Source: Stictocephala bisonia (Eukaryota; Arthropoda; Insecta; Hemiptera; Membracidae). Taken from it: DNA of 64,000 nucleotides. A model generated the notes under the pieces. That model made no database searches, had not been told where the DNA came from, and saw nothing but the letters and a program-made list of their open reading frames with translations. Made by a program: the position numbers and the translations under genes. The stretch covers positions 1,324,361 through 1,388,360 of the forward strand of contig JAQJVL010000083.1 of the NCBI GenBank assembly GCA_035578905.1, in the 5' to 3' direction. Shown piece after piece: positions 46,111 to 60,924 of the stretch (positions are counted from its first letter, which is position 1; each line of letters opens with the position of its first letter).

Positions 46111-46539
46111 AGTTACCTATGAGAAGACAGTGAATTATACTTGTGGGTGTTGCCAGATCTATTTATTTACTAAATGGGACAAATAGCAGGTTAATGCTAC
46201 TTTTCATTGGGAATCATTTCATAGATTTTTTTTAATGACAATCAATTAACATAGTTAACAAAACAATTAATAAGTAGGCCTAAATAACTTGAACATTTAA
46301 GAAAAATTATGACTGATGATTATCAAAGATTATGACATATTCAAAAGAGTTTTAGAGGATTTCCTTTGTTCATAGGAAACCATCCTGCGGATATTGGAAA
46401 ATATCCCAATGGGTTACGTCAGATATGATACAAAGTTCCGTCGTTTTGAGTGACTATGTCCGTTTCCTCGACAAATTAAGCCCAAATGGGAAGTTAGCTA
46501 AGACTGTATGTAACAACTCCTCGAAACTTTAAAGTTTTT

Positions 46540-46740
46540 GACGCAGGATCAACAGGTGTTGAGAAATCCTACGACTCAGTCGTGAGGCGTCACTCCTTCG
46601 ACCCTCCTCCTAGGTTGGGCCCACACTTTTCCGCTCTTGCTTCATTCCAATCGGCTGTTGCGCATCATTCCATCCTCCTTTGTTTATGTTCTGCCATTGT
46701 TCCCGATGACAACGGAGTTGGTTTACAACGACAGATGCAT
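46540..46740. promoter_or_regulatory. GC-richer block with inverted CCAAT, possible promoter
   Basis: It stands out from AT-rich flanks, with CpGs and TTCCAATCGGCTGTTGCGC, which contains a CCAAT box. It lies upstream of IRSp53 relative to its transcription, so it could be a first-exon/promoter region or an element fragment. The evidence is composition only. Confidence 0.2.
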
Positions 46741-48584
46741 TGTTTGTAAGGAAAGTAAAAATATACATGACGTTTTGCTAATTTGAACAGAAGAACCAGA
46801 ATACATAATTAAATCTTCAGAGAATTTTTTTATGCTATATTAAAAAATAAACCAGGTTTTGCCCTTCCTCATATCTTTTTTACACGTTAATCAGTAAATA
46901 GTGCATTGTATGCTTTAATATTATTAAATTTGAATTCTACATTGCAATTATGTTGGTGTTATGTGGCATTTCCAAACTGAATAAATTGTTGATATCTCAA
47001 TTTCAACTCTAAAGCGGTTCATATGTAGAGTTAATACTTTATCTTAGCAGTAACAGTAATCAAGAATCACCTAATAAAAATAGGATTAGACTATCATTGA
47101 AATATTGGGCAGATCAATCTGCATATAATATACAGTACTACTGTATGCAATGGTTGACCTGCTGATTTAATACAAAACAGTTCAAGCCTTAGAACTTTTA
47201 AAAAATGCCTCCATGTTATTTCTGGTATAAATAACATGTCTGCACCAGTGTGAAATTAAACAAATATAAATAGGAACATTGCTTACCTAAAAACCTACTG
47301 GAAAGAATAGTGCTACACTTAAAAGCAAAAACTCAAGAGTACTCAGACAAGTTGTGTTTATCCTCTTAAACAATCGCCTCAGAAGCTAAGAGATCTCTTC
47401 TTTTTAATGTAACAAAAGCGAGAAAGAACAACTGAAATAAATACCTATACCGTATTTTATAACCATTTTAAAATCATGCCATATTTTAAATATTGACCAT
47501 TTGCTATGTAAATTGATATAAATGACCTTTAATTGTATCACCCACTCAAGCTAATTCTAAGCCAATATATTTTTTAACAAAACAATCAGCCATTTTCGAT
47601 CAGTGCAGTAGAACTTTAAAATTTCTAATTTTTCTAAGGCCAAAATACTTCCAGTCACCCCAGCAAGTCACATTTTTGCAAGCTTTTGCTTAGAGGGGTA
47701 AGTAAGTACTACCAATTGTAGTAAATGCTTGAAAAATACAAGCAAACTATTCATAACGTATGAATAAAATTATCTTTTGCTAAATAGTAAAAGCCATTGC
47801 TTGAAAACCTGTAAGGTCCGTCACTTTCTCCTTGATCAATGTCCATAGTAGATGAAATGGTGGCTTTCTTGTATATTAGTAATCCTAAAAATTACAAAGC
47901 ATATAGTGTTTCAGATGAATACAAGTTGTTGTATGGATTCAGTCGGTGCTTGGTTTTTATTCACGAGGCCTATTGTACCATCAAGTTGTACTGGACAGCT
48001 CAGATCGATGTATTCAAACTGATTACCTCATTTATAAAAAAAGTACCAATACCTAAACCAAACTGAACACAATCTCTTCTTAAAAAAGGCTATACACAGT
48101 AAACTTCTTACTATAAAAACTTGCTCCGAGAAACGTGCACGATTGTGGTTAATTATCAGGGATATAGTGACCCAAACATGTTACTAAGAAAGGGAGTTTG
48201 ATCCCAGAATAAGCTTTCAAACCAGTAATCGTTTTACCTTGTAAAGCAAGCTGATCTCTAACGAGCAATGTGTGGGTATGTGCTAACCGTTAACCTTGAT
48301 CTCTTAGTCCTTATAAAATTAAGATTATCCAAATATATATAAATAATCCATATTGTGTTTGAAACCATGTTTTCATATGTAAGCCTAAAAGATTGTTAAT
48401 ATTGTAATTCCTTGAAAGAAACAGTTCTTATTATTATTGAAAAGAAAGAACCTAAGACTACTTTCTTTTATTCCTCTCATTCCTTATATTTGTCAGGTGG
48501 TCCTCCAATGCATGCTACATTATATCAAACATTATATTTTTTAATTCACAGTCTCCATCCATTCTCTCAATCTCCTCAATTCTT

Positions 48585-48892
<308 letters not shown>

Positions 48893-50404
48893 CATCTTCT
48901 AACTTTTTATTCTTTAAAAATAATTCTCTTTTCTCTAAACTAAACTGTATAACTTTTCTTTTTTACCCCTTTTAAATTGAAATAACTTTCTCTAATATAA
49001 TTTTCTCTTCCCCATGACAGTGTCACGTGCAGCCTAATGTAGATTAAATAAGACTGGTTAGTGACTACACAGGAGAATAAAGAAATTTTATAGAAATAAC
49101 CCAGACTCTTTCATGGTAAAAGATATTAATCGTGTGTTAACTGTATCATTAGTTATATTCTCATTACACTATCTGTTCATTTGTAAATGAGACCATATGA
49201 AGTTAGCTAGCCTACTTTCTTTTCATTTGTCTCATTCCTGAGGTTTGTTAGGTGGTACTCTATTCCTCCAACATCAAACAAGTTGATTCTTTAAATTTAA
49301 TAATTTTCATCATTAATTCTTTTAATCTAACATATGTTACGATGGTTATATTTAGTAAACAAATGTTTTATAATTAAAATTTTGATGATGTTTGAAGATG
49401 CCTACCTTAAAGGCGAAAGGCCTCACAAAAATTAATTATTCTATTGGAGTGTTTCAGAATGTTTAAATGTATTTATAATTTAAGGACACTTTTTCTTATG
49501 ACAAAGATTATTAATGATCAGTGTTTGATATTTAGAAATAAATTTACATCATTTGCTCTGTACTTTTAACCTTAAGTTTACTAAATAATTATACCAAAAT
49601 TACTTAAATACTTTATCAAATGGTAAAACCTAAAAAATGCAGTGTATTCTAAATGTGACCGGAAAAGCTTATAGCATAAATCATCTCCTGACGAAGTATG
49701 GTTACAAACCATTTAACGCTGATTCTGATTGCGGCGGTCACTTCCTAGGAACTTAGCGGTTTCCAATGGGGCGGATGAAGACAGTTTAAAGACCAGCAAT
49801 TTCTTCAACTCGTTGGAGCTTGCAGATTTAATGTCATTGAAATAACCACATATGGTACATATTACTGATCGTTCCTAAATTAAGTATAAAAAATTTGCAA
49901 CACATTACATAGTGTACAATTTATTAAGTATTTTACTTTATGTTATGTTGAATAAATTATGTCAAGTATAAAACAAAATGGTAATTTTTTTAACATTATA
50001 TTTATAAATATTATAGTAAAGATATATACAAAAACAAAATCACCATTTTGGAATTCAATATTCAAACAATACAGCTGTTATAAGCATAAAAAATAGAAAT
50101 TTACAGTATTATATGCTGCAGAAACTTTTACTATGAACAATTAATGATTACTAGACAATTTGGAAAATAATAAGAGGCATAATTGGATCCTATTTTCAAA
50201 ATAATAAAAGAACATTAGTAGGAAATATAAACTTACATGAGCAAATTAAAATTCAGTAAGAAAAAACTATTTACAAATATATTTAGGTTGAAGGGTAGTA
50301 GACACCCAATAAATGATTTTTCGGAATTGGACAAAAAAGGCAATTATTCATTATTCATTCGTGAGACGCCGATCATCGAGATATGGTGAAAATAAGAGAC
50401 GAAT

Positions 50405-50745
50405 GAGTGTGATGAGAGTAGATGAACAAGTGGAGTCATTGTTACAAACTAAGTGACTAACACCTTTACGTGGAATCCAAACCTCTTAGTGTTGATCTGT
50501 TTTTTAGCCAATTAACAAGCCTGACACTCAGTTCTCTTCTCAAAACAACATCAGAACCTTGAATACCATCCAAGATAGATACCTTAGATGTATATAGTAG
50601 TGTCCACGTCAATGGCAACAATTGCGTGGATGCCGCTACCGGATTAAGAGGACCGAGCATAGACCCTATCGCCTACAATCTCTCAACACTTTGTCCACAA
50701 GTAGCTGGGTTATATCACTATGCCACCAGTGCCGACATAAGTTGG
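50405..50745 (-). mobile_element. Dispersed repeat family A, copy 4 (best tail)
   Basis: Carries GTGGAGTCATTGTTACAAAC, TTAGTGTTGATCTG, GTGTCCACGTCAATGGCAAC and CCTATCGCCTACAATCTCTC, then a CACTTTGTCCACAAGTAGCT tail. The minus strand has TGGCATAGTGATATAAC (A-box-like) at its head and GGTTTGGATTCCACG (B-box-like) about 240 bp on. Confidence 0.7.
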
Positions 50746-51139
50746 TCAAGAATGTTCAGGAAATCTTATAATGGTTGACCATTAGTGAAAAGAATTATTA
50801 GAAAGAGCAAAACACTTTAGAAACAAGGAAAAGGTGGAAAATAATATGTTCCAACTCAACAGAAAAAAATGTATAACATTGAATGAGGAAAACAGGCAAT
50901 GCACAAAAAAGAATAATTGGTTTATCGTACCCCAAAGTGGTTAGTAAATCTCAAGTAAAATGTTTGGGTGCGAACAGGTTTTAAGATTATGGAAATTTAA
51001 AATTTAAAACTAAAATATTTAACGAAATACATGATACCGAATATCTTTATCGGAGTAATTTATCTTAGATATTTCCCAACTTTCACAAACATATACTTAA
51101 TTCTCAAGATGTTGTCACGCTGGGTTATTAATTGATGAA

Positions 51140-51245
51140 ATGGAGAGATTACGTCACACGCGTGACCTACGACCTCGGCACTGGGTGCCCTTGAGTACCA
51201 CGCAGCATTCTTCCCTGACACCACCAGCCTCCAGGACTAATCAAG
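51140..51245. other. Short GC-richer block with CRE-like motif
   Basis: Contains ATTACGTCACACGCGTGACC, with a TGACGTAA CRE-type site on the minus strand and a GTCAC-ACGC-GTGAC inverted repeat. No exon was recognised; a regulatory role is only possible. Confidence 0.2.
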
Positions 51246-52754
51246 CGGTGAGGAAATCTCTGACTGTCCATGAATTACCAACTAGTTGTTGTGATGTTTT
51301 TCTAAGAACTTAGTTATGATAAATATTTATTTAATATCGTAAGAAAATTGGTTCAGTAAAAATACCAGTTGTAATATTCTGATTTTGACATCGTCAATGG
51401 GATATGTTCAATATATGATTTACACACATAGATGCCGGGGTTTTGACTGCATATAAGCAACCATTGCAAAAGTGATTTAGTTCATGTTACTATTAAATTG
51501 GTTTCTGTTCTCAATTGTTAGATAATTTAATAATTCCTAAATTTAATTAGACACACTTAACGATGACATACTCAACACCTACCCCCTCAAAGAAAAAATA
51601 AACAAATAAAGATAGCGCTCAACCCCATTAAAAAATTCCACATTCTTGGGTCAAACGGAATAGCGGTGGTCTATCCTTCTTAAAAAAAAAATAAACATAA
51701 CAATTAAAATTGGTAAGATCCACTCATCCCTACGATCTCATATTTATTTATTTAATAATGCTACATTACAGCTGATGCCAACTACATCATAGCAATCATA
51801 TATATACGAGAATCATGATACAATCATGATACAACATGGAAAATGAAAAGAAAACAATAATCATTTAAAAAAATTCTAAGTCCATGCACTTATTGATTTG
51901 TTGCAGCGACTTATGACTATATATAACACAAGAGAATAAGTACATTGTTTCAAATTAGTTAATGATTTCCATCGCTAATATGTCAGCTGTTGTATACCGT
52001 ATTTGAGAAATATAAATCTTTATTATTTTGTCTTGAAAATAAGCCCTACCATTGACATTTTAATGTTCAATTATTAAGTTATTTTTGTAATATTTGAACT
52101 GATGATTGTAACCACTTACAAGATAGATTACTAAAACCTAAAATAATTTTAATTTTAATCATTAAAAAAGACCTTAAAAAATGAACACTTGGTTGTGAAA
52201 ATAGCTGTTAAAAGTAAAGCCAGTACATTTTCCGTTTGTATTTGAAAATCAAACTCTTAAAAATAAACCAGCCTTCATTATTTAAAACAATTAATTATCA
52301 TAATATATTACCGCAATGAAAAAAGTTAACACATTAGAAATAATAATAAATAATCGTTTTTCAATCAATATTTTTAAATAATTCAGACGTATTTTTGTTA
52401 ATTTCCCCCATATTTAAATTTTAGTAATAATTCAACTTAATGTAAGCACCATTTATTTTAAGTATATTTTGATAACACTAAGCTCTCTTTTAAAAATTAA
52501 CTTATTTTAAAAAAATGACATGTAGTTATGACATTTAAAAAAAAATTATAATTTAAAAACAAAGTACATTATAAAACATTCATACACTAGATACAGATGA
52601 CAACCGTTGGAATACGAATATGTTCATAAGGCATATAATCCGGATGATCGGATGATCGTACATGGAATGAACATTATGTATCCTCCGTTCTGTATTCCGA
52701 AGGGTACACTTAAATACATGATGTTACGAACCTGATGAGAATATCTCAGACGAT

Positions 52755-54118
52755 CAGAACTGGAGAAACGACTGGCTCGTTGCAACATTAATTCTGATAC
52801 AGTAGTGAGCAGCTGGCAGAAACGACTGGCTCGTTGCAACATTAATTCTGATACAGTAGTGAGCATCTGGCAGAAACGACTGGCTCGTTGCAACATTAAT
52901 TCTGATACAGTAGTGAGCAGCTGGCAGAAACGACTGGCTCGTTGCAACATTAATTCTGATACAGTAGTGAGCAGCTGGCAGAAACGACTGGCTCGTTGCA
53001 ACATTAATTCTGATACAGTAGTGAGCATCTGGCAGAAACGACTGGCTCGTTGCAACATTAATTCTGATACAGTAGTGAGCATCTGGCAGAAACGACTGGT
53101 TCGTTGCAACATTAATTCTGATACAGTAGTGAGCAGCTGGCAGAAACGACTGGCTCGTTGCAACATTAATTCTGATACAGTAGTGAGCAGCTGGCAGAAA
53201 TGACTGGCTCGTTGCAACATTAATTCTGATACAGTAGTGAGCAGCTGGCAGAAACGACTGGCTCGTTGCAACATTAATTCTGATACAGTAGTGAGCAGCT
53301 GGCAGAAACGACTGGCTCGTTGCAACATTAATTCTGATACAGTAGTGAGCAGCTGGCAGAAACGACTGGCTCGTTGCAACATTAATTCTGATACAGTAGT
53401 GAGCAGCTGGCAGAAACGACTGGCTCGTTGCAACATTAATTCTTATACAGTAGTGAGCAGCTGGCAGAAATGACTGGCTCGTTGCAACATTAATTCTGAT
53501 ACAGTAGTGAGCAGCTGGCAGAAACGACTGGCTCGTTGCAACATTAATTCTGATACAGTAGTGAGCAGCTGGCAGAAACGACTGGCTCGTTGCAACATTA
53601 ATTCTGATACAGTAGTGAGCAGCTGGCAGAAACGACTGGCTCGTTGCAACATTAATTCTGATACAGTAGTGAGCAGCTGGCAGAAACGACTGGCTCGTTG
53701 CAACATTAATTCTGATACAGTAGTGAGCAGCTGGCAGAAACGACTGGCTCGTTGCAACATTAATTCTGATACAGTAGTGAGCAGCTGGCAGAAACGACTG
53801 GCTCGTTGCAACATTAATTCTGATACAGTAGTGAGCAGCTGGTAGAAACGACTGGCTCGTTGCAACATTAATTCTGATACAGTAGTGAGCAGCTGGCAGA
53901 AACGACTGGCTCGTTGCAACATTAATTCTTATACAGTAGTGAGCAGCTGGCAGAAACGACTGGCTCGTTGCAACATTAATTCTGATACAGTAGTGAGCAG
54001 CTGGCAGAAACGACTGGCTCATTGCAACATTAATTCTGATACAGTAGTGAGCAGCTGGCAGAAACGACTGGCTCGTTGCAACATTAATTCTGATACAGTA
54101 GTGAGCAGCTGGCAGAAA
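52755..54118. repeat. 54-bp satellite, about 25 copies
   Basis: The unit is GAGCAGCTGGCAGAAACGAC, TGGCTCGTTGCAACATTAAT, TCTGATACAGTAGT, exactly 54 bp. Because 54 is divisible by three and stops are rare in the unit, several frames on both strands stay open (minus 472 and 270 codons, plus up to 132). Sparse variants (CAGCTGG/CATCTGG, AAACGAC/AAATGAC, TCTGAT/TCTTAT) fall without regard to any one frame, and some make stops in the plus frame. I treat these frames as non-coding. Confidence 0.95.
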
Positions 54119-55809
54119 ACTGCATTGACCTCCTAATGGTGATATTTTATTGAATACTCTTTCATTATACATTGAACTTGCATAACATTAATATATGTAT
54201 TATATTATCTTAAATAGCAACAACATTTAACGAATACTATCTATAGAAATTTTACTGGCCAATGTCTCCGATGGACATTTCTTTAATCTTCGTAATAAAT
54301 AATAACTAATGAGATCTCAGGCCAGACTCTAAACGGTGGGACCACCCAACAATAATTAAGAGCACTGAAATCCTTGAAGCACGTTTCTGTTCGTACAATA
54401 TCATAATTGAATGGTTAAAATGAAATTATAGGAGTTCACATAACTCCCCAACATTTTTATAAAAATAAGTTAAAATATTGTTTTATACTTCTATCGATTA
54501 ATTTCAAAATGTTAGATCAATTGGAATGTTAAAAATTACCTTCATATGTTTTAAACTGGTAGTAGATAAATAAAAAATAAGACAATTTTTTAATATAATT
54601 TTGAACTATATAGTAAATGTTTTTCTGATGAAATTGAACAGGTAATTTATATTATCCCAATATTAGTATACAATTATTAGCTGACGTTGACCAGACTTCG
54701 TAATTTGCACGTGTCTGAAAACATTCACCAAATCGACCTGTGATTGGTTAGTACTGATTGGGCCCTGAAATAAGAAACAAGCTTAGAAAAACATTAGTAC
54801 TTATAGAAGCTAAAGAGAGAGATCCTGAAAACACGTGCAGTGTCTTGTAGCGGTAGCTTCCAGTATGAGCCTGCATAATAAGTAGTAACCGAAAAACATT
54901 CGTCAGTTCAGAAAATGTCAGATTAATCTGTTTTAGATAATTATAATGGTAATGTTAATGATTGTAGTGTTTGTAAAATATTATTGTAATTCAAATTTAA
55001 ACAGCTGTATCAACACTCTTTTCATTGTTAAACTTTGAATATATGCATGATACGTTACTGTATTGAAAATTAGTGCAAGCTAGCAAGTAAGTAAATGCAC
55101 CAAAACATCATTATTGAAACGGACGAGGCTCTCAGACAAGCCTTTACATTACTTAAACTCATCAATAGTCATACAGTATAATAATAAATAGGCTACATCC
55201 CTGTAAGCTTCACGTACAAATAGCGTCACTTGCTGCACTCGTGACCCCTTGGCTTTCGGTCTCGGCATGTGATTTTTGACTTCAAATATTAGTGATTAAA
55301 CTATATTAAGTAAAATCATAATACAGTATGTACATTTATTTCTAGTAGCTCAAACATTGCACTTGATTTGCAAACTATTTAAAGTTTAAGTATATGTATA
55401 GTAAACACCTAATGTTAGTACTAAGATTAAGGATTATCTATAACCTTCTCATTGTTATAAACATCATTACTTACATTTAAACAGCTGTTACCTTTCGATT
55501 CATTTAAATTTTTTTATAAATACATTTACTCCATGTTTAAAAAAATACTTTACAGCCGAAAACGTACTTCCCATACGCTTCAGGGTTAAAATATTGAAGA
55601 GTTAAGACCTTATTGCACAACTACGAAGAGTGGCCAATTTTTTGATGCCTCAACCATTTAAATTGGTCAAGAAATAAGGGAGGAGTTGCGCTGAAAAATA
55701 ATGGATGCACGTATGATATGAACTCTTTACTACAACTCTCCTTGTTAAAAAATTCAAAAATATTTAGATAACATTTATACAAAAGATATGTGTATCAGAT
55801 GATATACAA

Positions 55810-55829
55810 AATATATATATATATATATT
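55810..55829. repeat. (AT)n microsatellite
   Basis: About ten AT repeats. Confidence 0.9.
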
Positions 55830-56149
55830 TTTACTAAATAACATAAAACCGATTGTGTTTTTGTATTTTTTTTACTCCGTAGTCCGTACATCTCCCTAGT
55901 TCCCACACATGTTCTCGGGTAACTACAAGTATTGGGACTTCAGCCAAACGACTCTTATTTGTATTCCGTACAGAATGAACTGAAGACTCCAGACCTCCCG
56001 TTATGCAGTAAACAGCGAACGTTATGAAAGTCACTGACTTTTTGTTCGTAAACAATTCCATGCCAAATCACTACAACCTGCATATATTTCAAGAACTGTA
56101 TATTATGTGGGACATGTTTCAGGAATCGTACTTGAGTTGTAAGGTAGTG

Positions 56150-56245
56150 GGCTGGATTAGCACTTGCCTTGTATGGGTGAGTAAAGGTGGGTCAGTGGTA
56201 GTGGTTGTAAGTTACTTATATAGATAGGTGGGTGTGTCATTATTA
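56150..56245 (+). repeat. Degenerate GGGTGG repeat
   Basis: GTATGGGTGAGTAAAGGTGG and ATAGGTGGGTGTGTCATTAT resemble decayed units of the GGGTGGG family. Confidence 0.4.
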
Positions 56246-57009
56246 TTGTGAAATAACATTAATAATAGTCATCAACAAAATTAAAAATAAATGTATGAGG
56301 ATTTCCTCCAGATATAAGGCGCAAAGAGGAACATCACAGAGTGTTCAAACAAATTCTGACTACACCAAATCTCTCCATTTTGCAAGATATTGGTGACCTA
56401 AAACTAAACTCTACCTCTTCGAATAGTCTCCCAGTTAATATCAAACAAATTTTCGCCAAATCAAACAGAGCGTTAAGTTGAACCAAGTTTAATCCTCGAA
56501 ACAAATTTCGAGTATAAAACCCTATGACTATCATAGAGTGGAATGAACATTTATCATACGAAATTCAAAGTATGGATCATATAGGTATTGATTGTCAATT
56601 GCTTTATTTTTAGGGGTGTTAGCAGACCTTCATGCAACCGGATAAGCAAGGGTCGATCGGTTGCGAAACACGGATTCAGCTCTATTCTTGAGATATATTT
56701 ATAAACACCGAGATACAGTATAAAGTAAAAAGGTACTTTATATTGTAGATTTTATTTTGATTTTTAATTGTCAATATATTTTGAATGTTTCCGTTTCCTT
56801 TTATTTTGTAGCTGCCTTTGAAAGCTATGTAGTATATCAACCTGTGTCTGTTTCTAAGTTCAGACAAGTGGTTACAACTGACCATTACAAATCATACAAT
56901 TACATTGTGTAATTATCACATAGAAGACCGCATAACTGAATGTAAGATGAGTTTGGTGGGGAAGATATTTTTTATTAGTCTTAATACTTATTCATTTCTT
57001 CATCATTAA

Positions 57010-60000
57010 TTAGGTAAGACTTACGGGAAATTGTTATTTTTAAATGAGTATTAGTAACACTTGTAAATGATGGGCTATAACATTACGGGAAATTGTTATT
57101 TTTAAATGAGTATTAGTAACACTTGTAAATGATGGGCTATAACATTACGGGAAATTGTTGTTTGTAAATGAGTATTAGTAACACTCGTAAATGATGAGCT
57201 ATAACATTACAGGAAATTGTGATTTGTAAATGAGTATTAGTAACACTTGTAAACGATGGGTTATAAAATTACGGGAAATTGTGATTTGTAAATGAGTATT
57301 AGTAACACTTGTTGGGCTATAACATTACGGGAAATTGTTGTTTGTAAATGAGTATTAGTAACACTCGTAAATGATGAGCTATAACATTACAGGAAATTGT
57401 GATTTGTAAATGAGTATTAGTAACACTTGTAAATGATGGGCTATAACATTACGGGAAATTGTGATTTGTAAATGAGTATTAGTAACACTTGTAAATGATG
57501 GGCTATAACATTACAGGAAATTGTGATTTGTAAATGAGTATTAGTAACACTTGTAAATGATGGGCTATAACATTACGGGAAATTGTGATTTGTAAATGAG
57601 TATTAGTAACACTTGTAAATGATGGGCTATAACATTACGGGAAATTGTTGTTTGTAAATGAGTATTAGTAACACTCGTAAATGATGAGCTATAACATTAC
57701 AGGAAATTGTGATTTGTAAATGAGTATTAGTAACACTTGTAAATGATGGGCTATAACATTACGGGAAATTGTTGTTTGTAAATGAGTATTAGTAACACTT
57801 GTAAATGATGGGCTATAACATTACGGGAAATTGTTGTTTGTAAATGAGTATTAGTAACACTCGTAAATGATGGGCTATAACATTACGGGAAATTGTGATT
57901 TGTAAATGAGTATTAGTAACACTTGTAAATGATGGGCTATAACATTACAGGAAATTGTGATTTGTAAATGAGTATTAGTAACACTTGTAAATGATGGGCT
58001 ATAACATTACGGGAAATTGTGATTTGTAAATGAGTATTAGTAACACTTGTAAATGATGGGCTATAACATTACGGGAAATTGTTGTTTGTAAATGAGTATT
58101 AGTAACACTCGTAAATGATGAGCTATAACATTACAGGAAATTGTGATTTGTAAATGAGTATTAGTAACACTTGTAAATGATGGGCTATAACATTACGGGA
58201 AATTGTTGTTTGTAAATGAGTATTAGTAACACTTGTAAATGATGGGCTATAACATTACGGGAAATTGTTGTTTGTAAATGAGTATTAGTAACACTCGTAA
58301 ATGATGGGCTATAACATTACGGGAAATTGTGATTTGTAAATGAGTATTAGTAACACTTGTAAATGATGGGCTATAACATTACGGGAAATTGTTGTTTGTA
58401 AATGAGTATTAGTAACACTCGTAAATGATGGGCTATAACATTACAGGAAATTGTGATTTGTAAATGAGTATTAGTAACACTTGTAAATGATGGGCTATAA
58501 CATTACAGGAAATTGTGATTTGTAAATGAGTATTAGTAACACTTGTAAATGATGGGCTATAAAATTACAGGAAATTGTGATTTGTAAATGAGTATTAGTA
58601 ACACTCGTAAATGATGAGCTATAACATTACAGGAAATTGTGATTTGTAAATGAGTATTAGTAACACTCGTAAATGATGAGCTATAACATTACAGGAAATT
58701 GTGATTTGTAAATGAGTATTAGTAACACTTGTAAATGATGGGCTATAACATTACAGGAAATTGTGATTTGTAAATGAGTATTAGTAACACTCGTAAATGA
58801 TGAGCTATAACATTACAGGAAATTGTGATTTGTAAATGAGTATTAGTAACACTTGTAAATGATGAGCTATAACATTACAGGAAATTGTTGTTTGTAAATG
58901 AGTATTAGTAACACTCGTAAATGATGAGCTATAACATTACAGGAAATTGTTGTTTGTAAATGAGTATTAGTAACACTCGTAAATGATGAGCTATAACATT
59001 ACAGGAAATTGTGATTTGTAAATGAGTATTAGTAACACTTGTAAATGATGAGCTATAACATTACAGGAAATTGTTGTTTGTAAATGAGTATTAGTAACAC
59101 TCGTAAATGATGAGCTATAACATTACAGGAAATTGTGATTTGTAAATGAGTATTAGTAACACTTGTAAATGATGGGCTATAACATTACAGGAAATTGTGA
59201 TTTGTAAATGAGTATTAGTAACACTTGTAAACGATGGGTTATAAAATTACGGGAAATTGTGATTTGTAAATGAGTATTAGTAACACTCGTAAATGATGAG
59301 CTATAACATTACAGGAAATTGTGATTTGTAAATGAGTATTAGTAACACTTGTAAATGATGGGCTATAACATTACAGGAAATTGTGATTTGTAAATGAGTA
59401 TTAGTAACACTTGTAAACGATGGGTTATAAAATTACGGGAAATTGTGATTTGTAAATGAGTATTAGTAACACTTGTAAATGATGGGCTATAACATTACGG
59501 GAAATTGTTGTTTGTAAATGAGTATTAGTAACACTCGTAAATGATGAGCTATAACATTACAGGAAATTGTGATTTGTAAATGAGTATTAGTAACACTTGT
59601 AAACGATGGGTTATAAAATTACGGGAAATTGTGATTTGTAAATGAGTATTAGTAACACTTGTAAATGATGAGCTATAACATTACGGGAAATTGTGATTTG
59701 TAAATGAGTATTAGTAACACTTGTAAATGATGAGCTATAACACTACGGGAAATTGTGATTTGTAAATGAGTATTAGTAACACTTGTAAATGATGAGCTAT
59801 AAAATTACGGGAAATTGTGATTTGTAAATGAGTATTAGTAACACTTGTAAATGATGGGCTATAAAATTACGGGAAATTGTGATTTGTAAATGAGTATTAG
59901 TAACACTTGTAAATGATGGGCTATAAAATTACGGGAAATTGTGATTTGTAAATGAGTATTAGTAACACTTGTAAATGATGAGCTATAACATTACGGGAAA

Positions 60001-60545
60001 TTGTGATTTGTAAATGAGTATTAATTATTAACACTTGTAAATGATGGGCTATAACATTACGGGAAATTGTGATTTGTAAATGAGTATTAGTAACACTTGT
60101 AAATGATGAGCTATAACATTATGGGAAATTGTGATTTGTAAATGAGTATTAGTAACACTTGTAAATGATGAGCTATAACATTACGGGAAATTGTGATTTT
60201 TAAATGAGTATTAGTAACACTTGTAAATGATGGGCTATAACATTACGGGAAATTGTGATTTGTAAATGAGTATTTGTAACACTTCTAAACGATGGGTTAT
60301 AAAATTACGGGAAATTGTGATTTGTAAATGAGTATTAGTAACACTTGTAAATGATGGGCTATAACATTACGGGAAATTGTGATTTGTAAATGAATATTAG
60401 TAACACTTGTAAATGATGGGCTATAACAATACGGGAAATTGTTGTTTGTAAATGAGTATTATTAACACTCGTAAATGATGGGCTATAACAATACGGGAAA
60501 TTGTGATCTGTAAATGAGTATTATTAACACTTGTAAATGATTATA
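57010..60545. repeat. 62-bp satellite, about 57 copies
   Basis: The unit is CATTACGGGAAATTGTGATT, TGTAAATGAGTATTAGTAAC, ACTTGTAAATGATGGGCTAT, AA (62 bp; TTACGGG at 57021, 57083 and 57145). Linked variants mark unit types: GTGATTT or GTTGTTT, CTTGTAAATGATGGG or CTCGTAAATGATGAG, ACGGG or ACAGG, and a rarer AACGATGGGTTATAAAA type. One unit near 57311 lacks seven bases and one near 60025 has an insertion. The right edge is more diverged. Confidence 0.97.
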
Positions 60546-60924
60546 ATATAGGTCGCTATTACTGCAAGTACTAATATCCGTTTTCGTAACTAATTTCAAT
60601 TCAATTCGTAACTAATAAAAAATACTATAAATAGAATATTATATTGTATTAAAAATTGTCGATTCCTTTTCCGTAAAGACTTTTTTAAACTTGCTATATG
60701 AATTGTAAAATAGTTGATATTAGCATTGTAAAATTTCCCGGGGAGATATTCGATTTTCCGGACACGAAACGCTGTTTATTCAGAGAGTTCCAATAACTGA
60801 CGACAGATGTGAGACACGTGCTGAACGCTGAGCGAGATTCTGGTTCGAGAACTGTAGGTTATAATATGAGAAGCAGAATTCTTTAAGATCTTAAAAACCT
60901 ACACACTATTCTTTTATAACAATC

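Noticed and set aside
48190..48290. Minus-strand frame ending SLEISLLYK before GTAAAA near 48235 as the missing first exon
   Set aside because: It ends in a suitable LYK, but it lacks an ATG after the upstream in-frame stop and the donor is weak.
52754..54172. 472-codon minus-strand open frame as a repeat protein gene
   Set aside because: It is made of a 54-bp satellite whose length keeps frames open on both strands; other frames are also long, and there is no upstream promoter, signal peptide or non-repeat domain.
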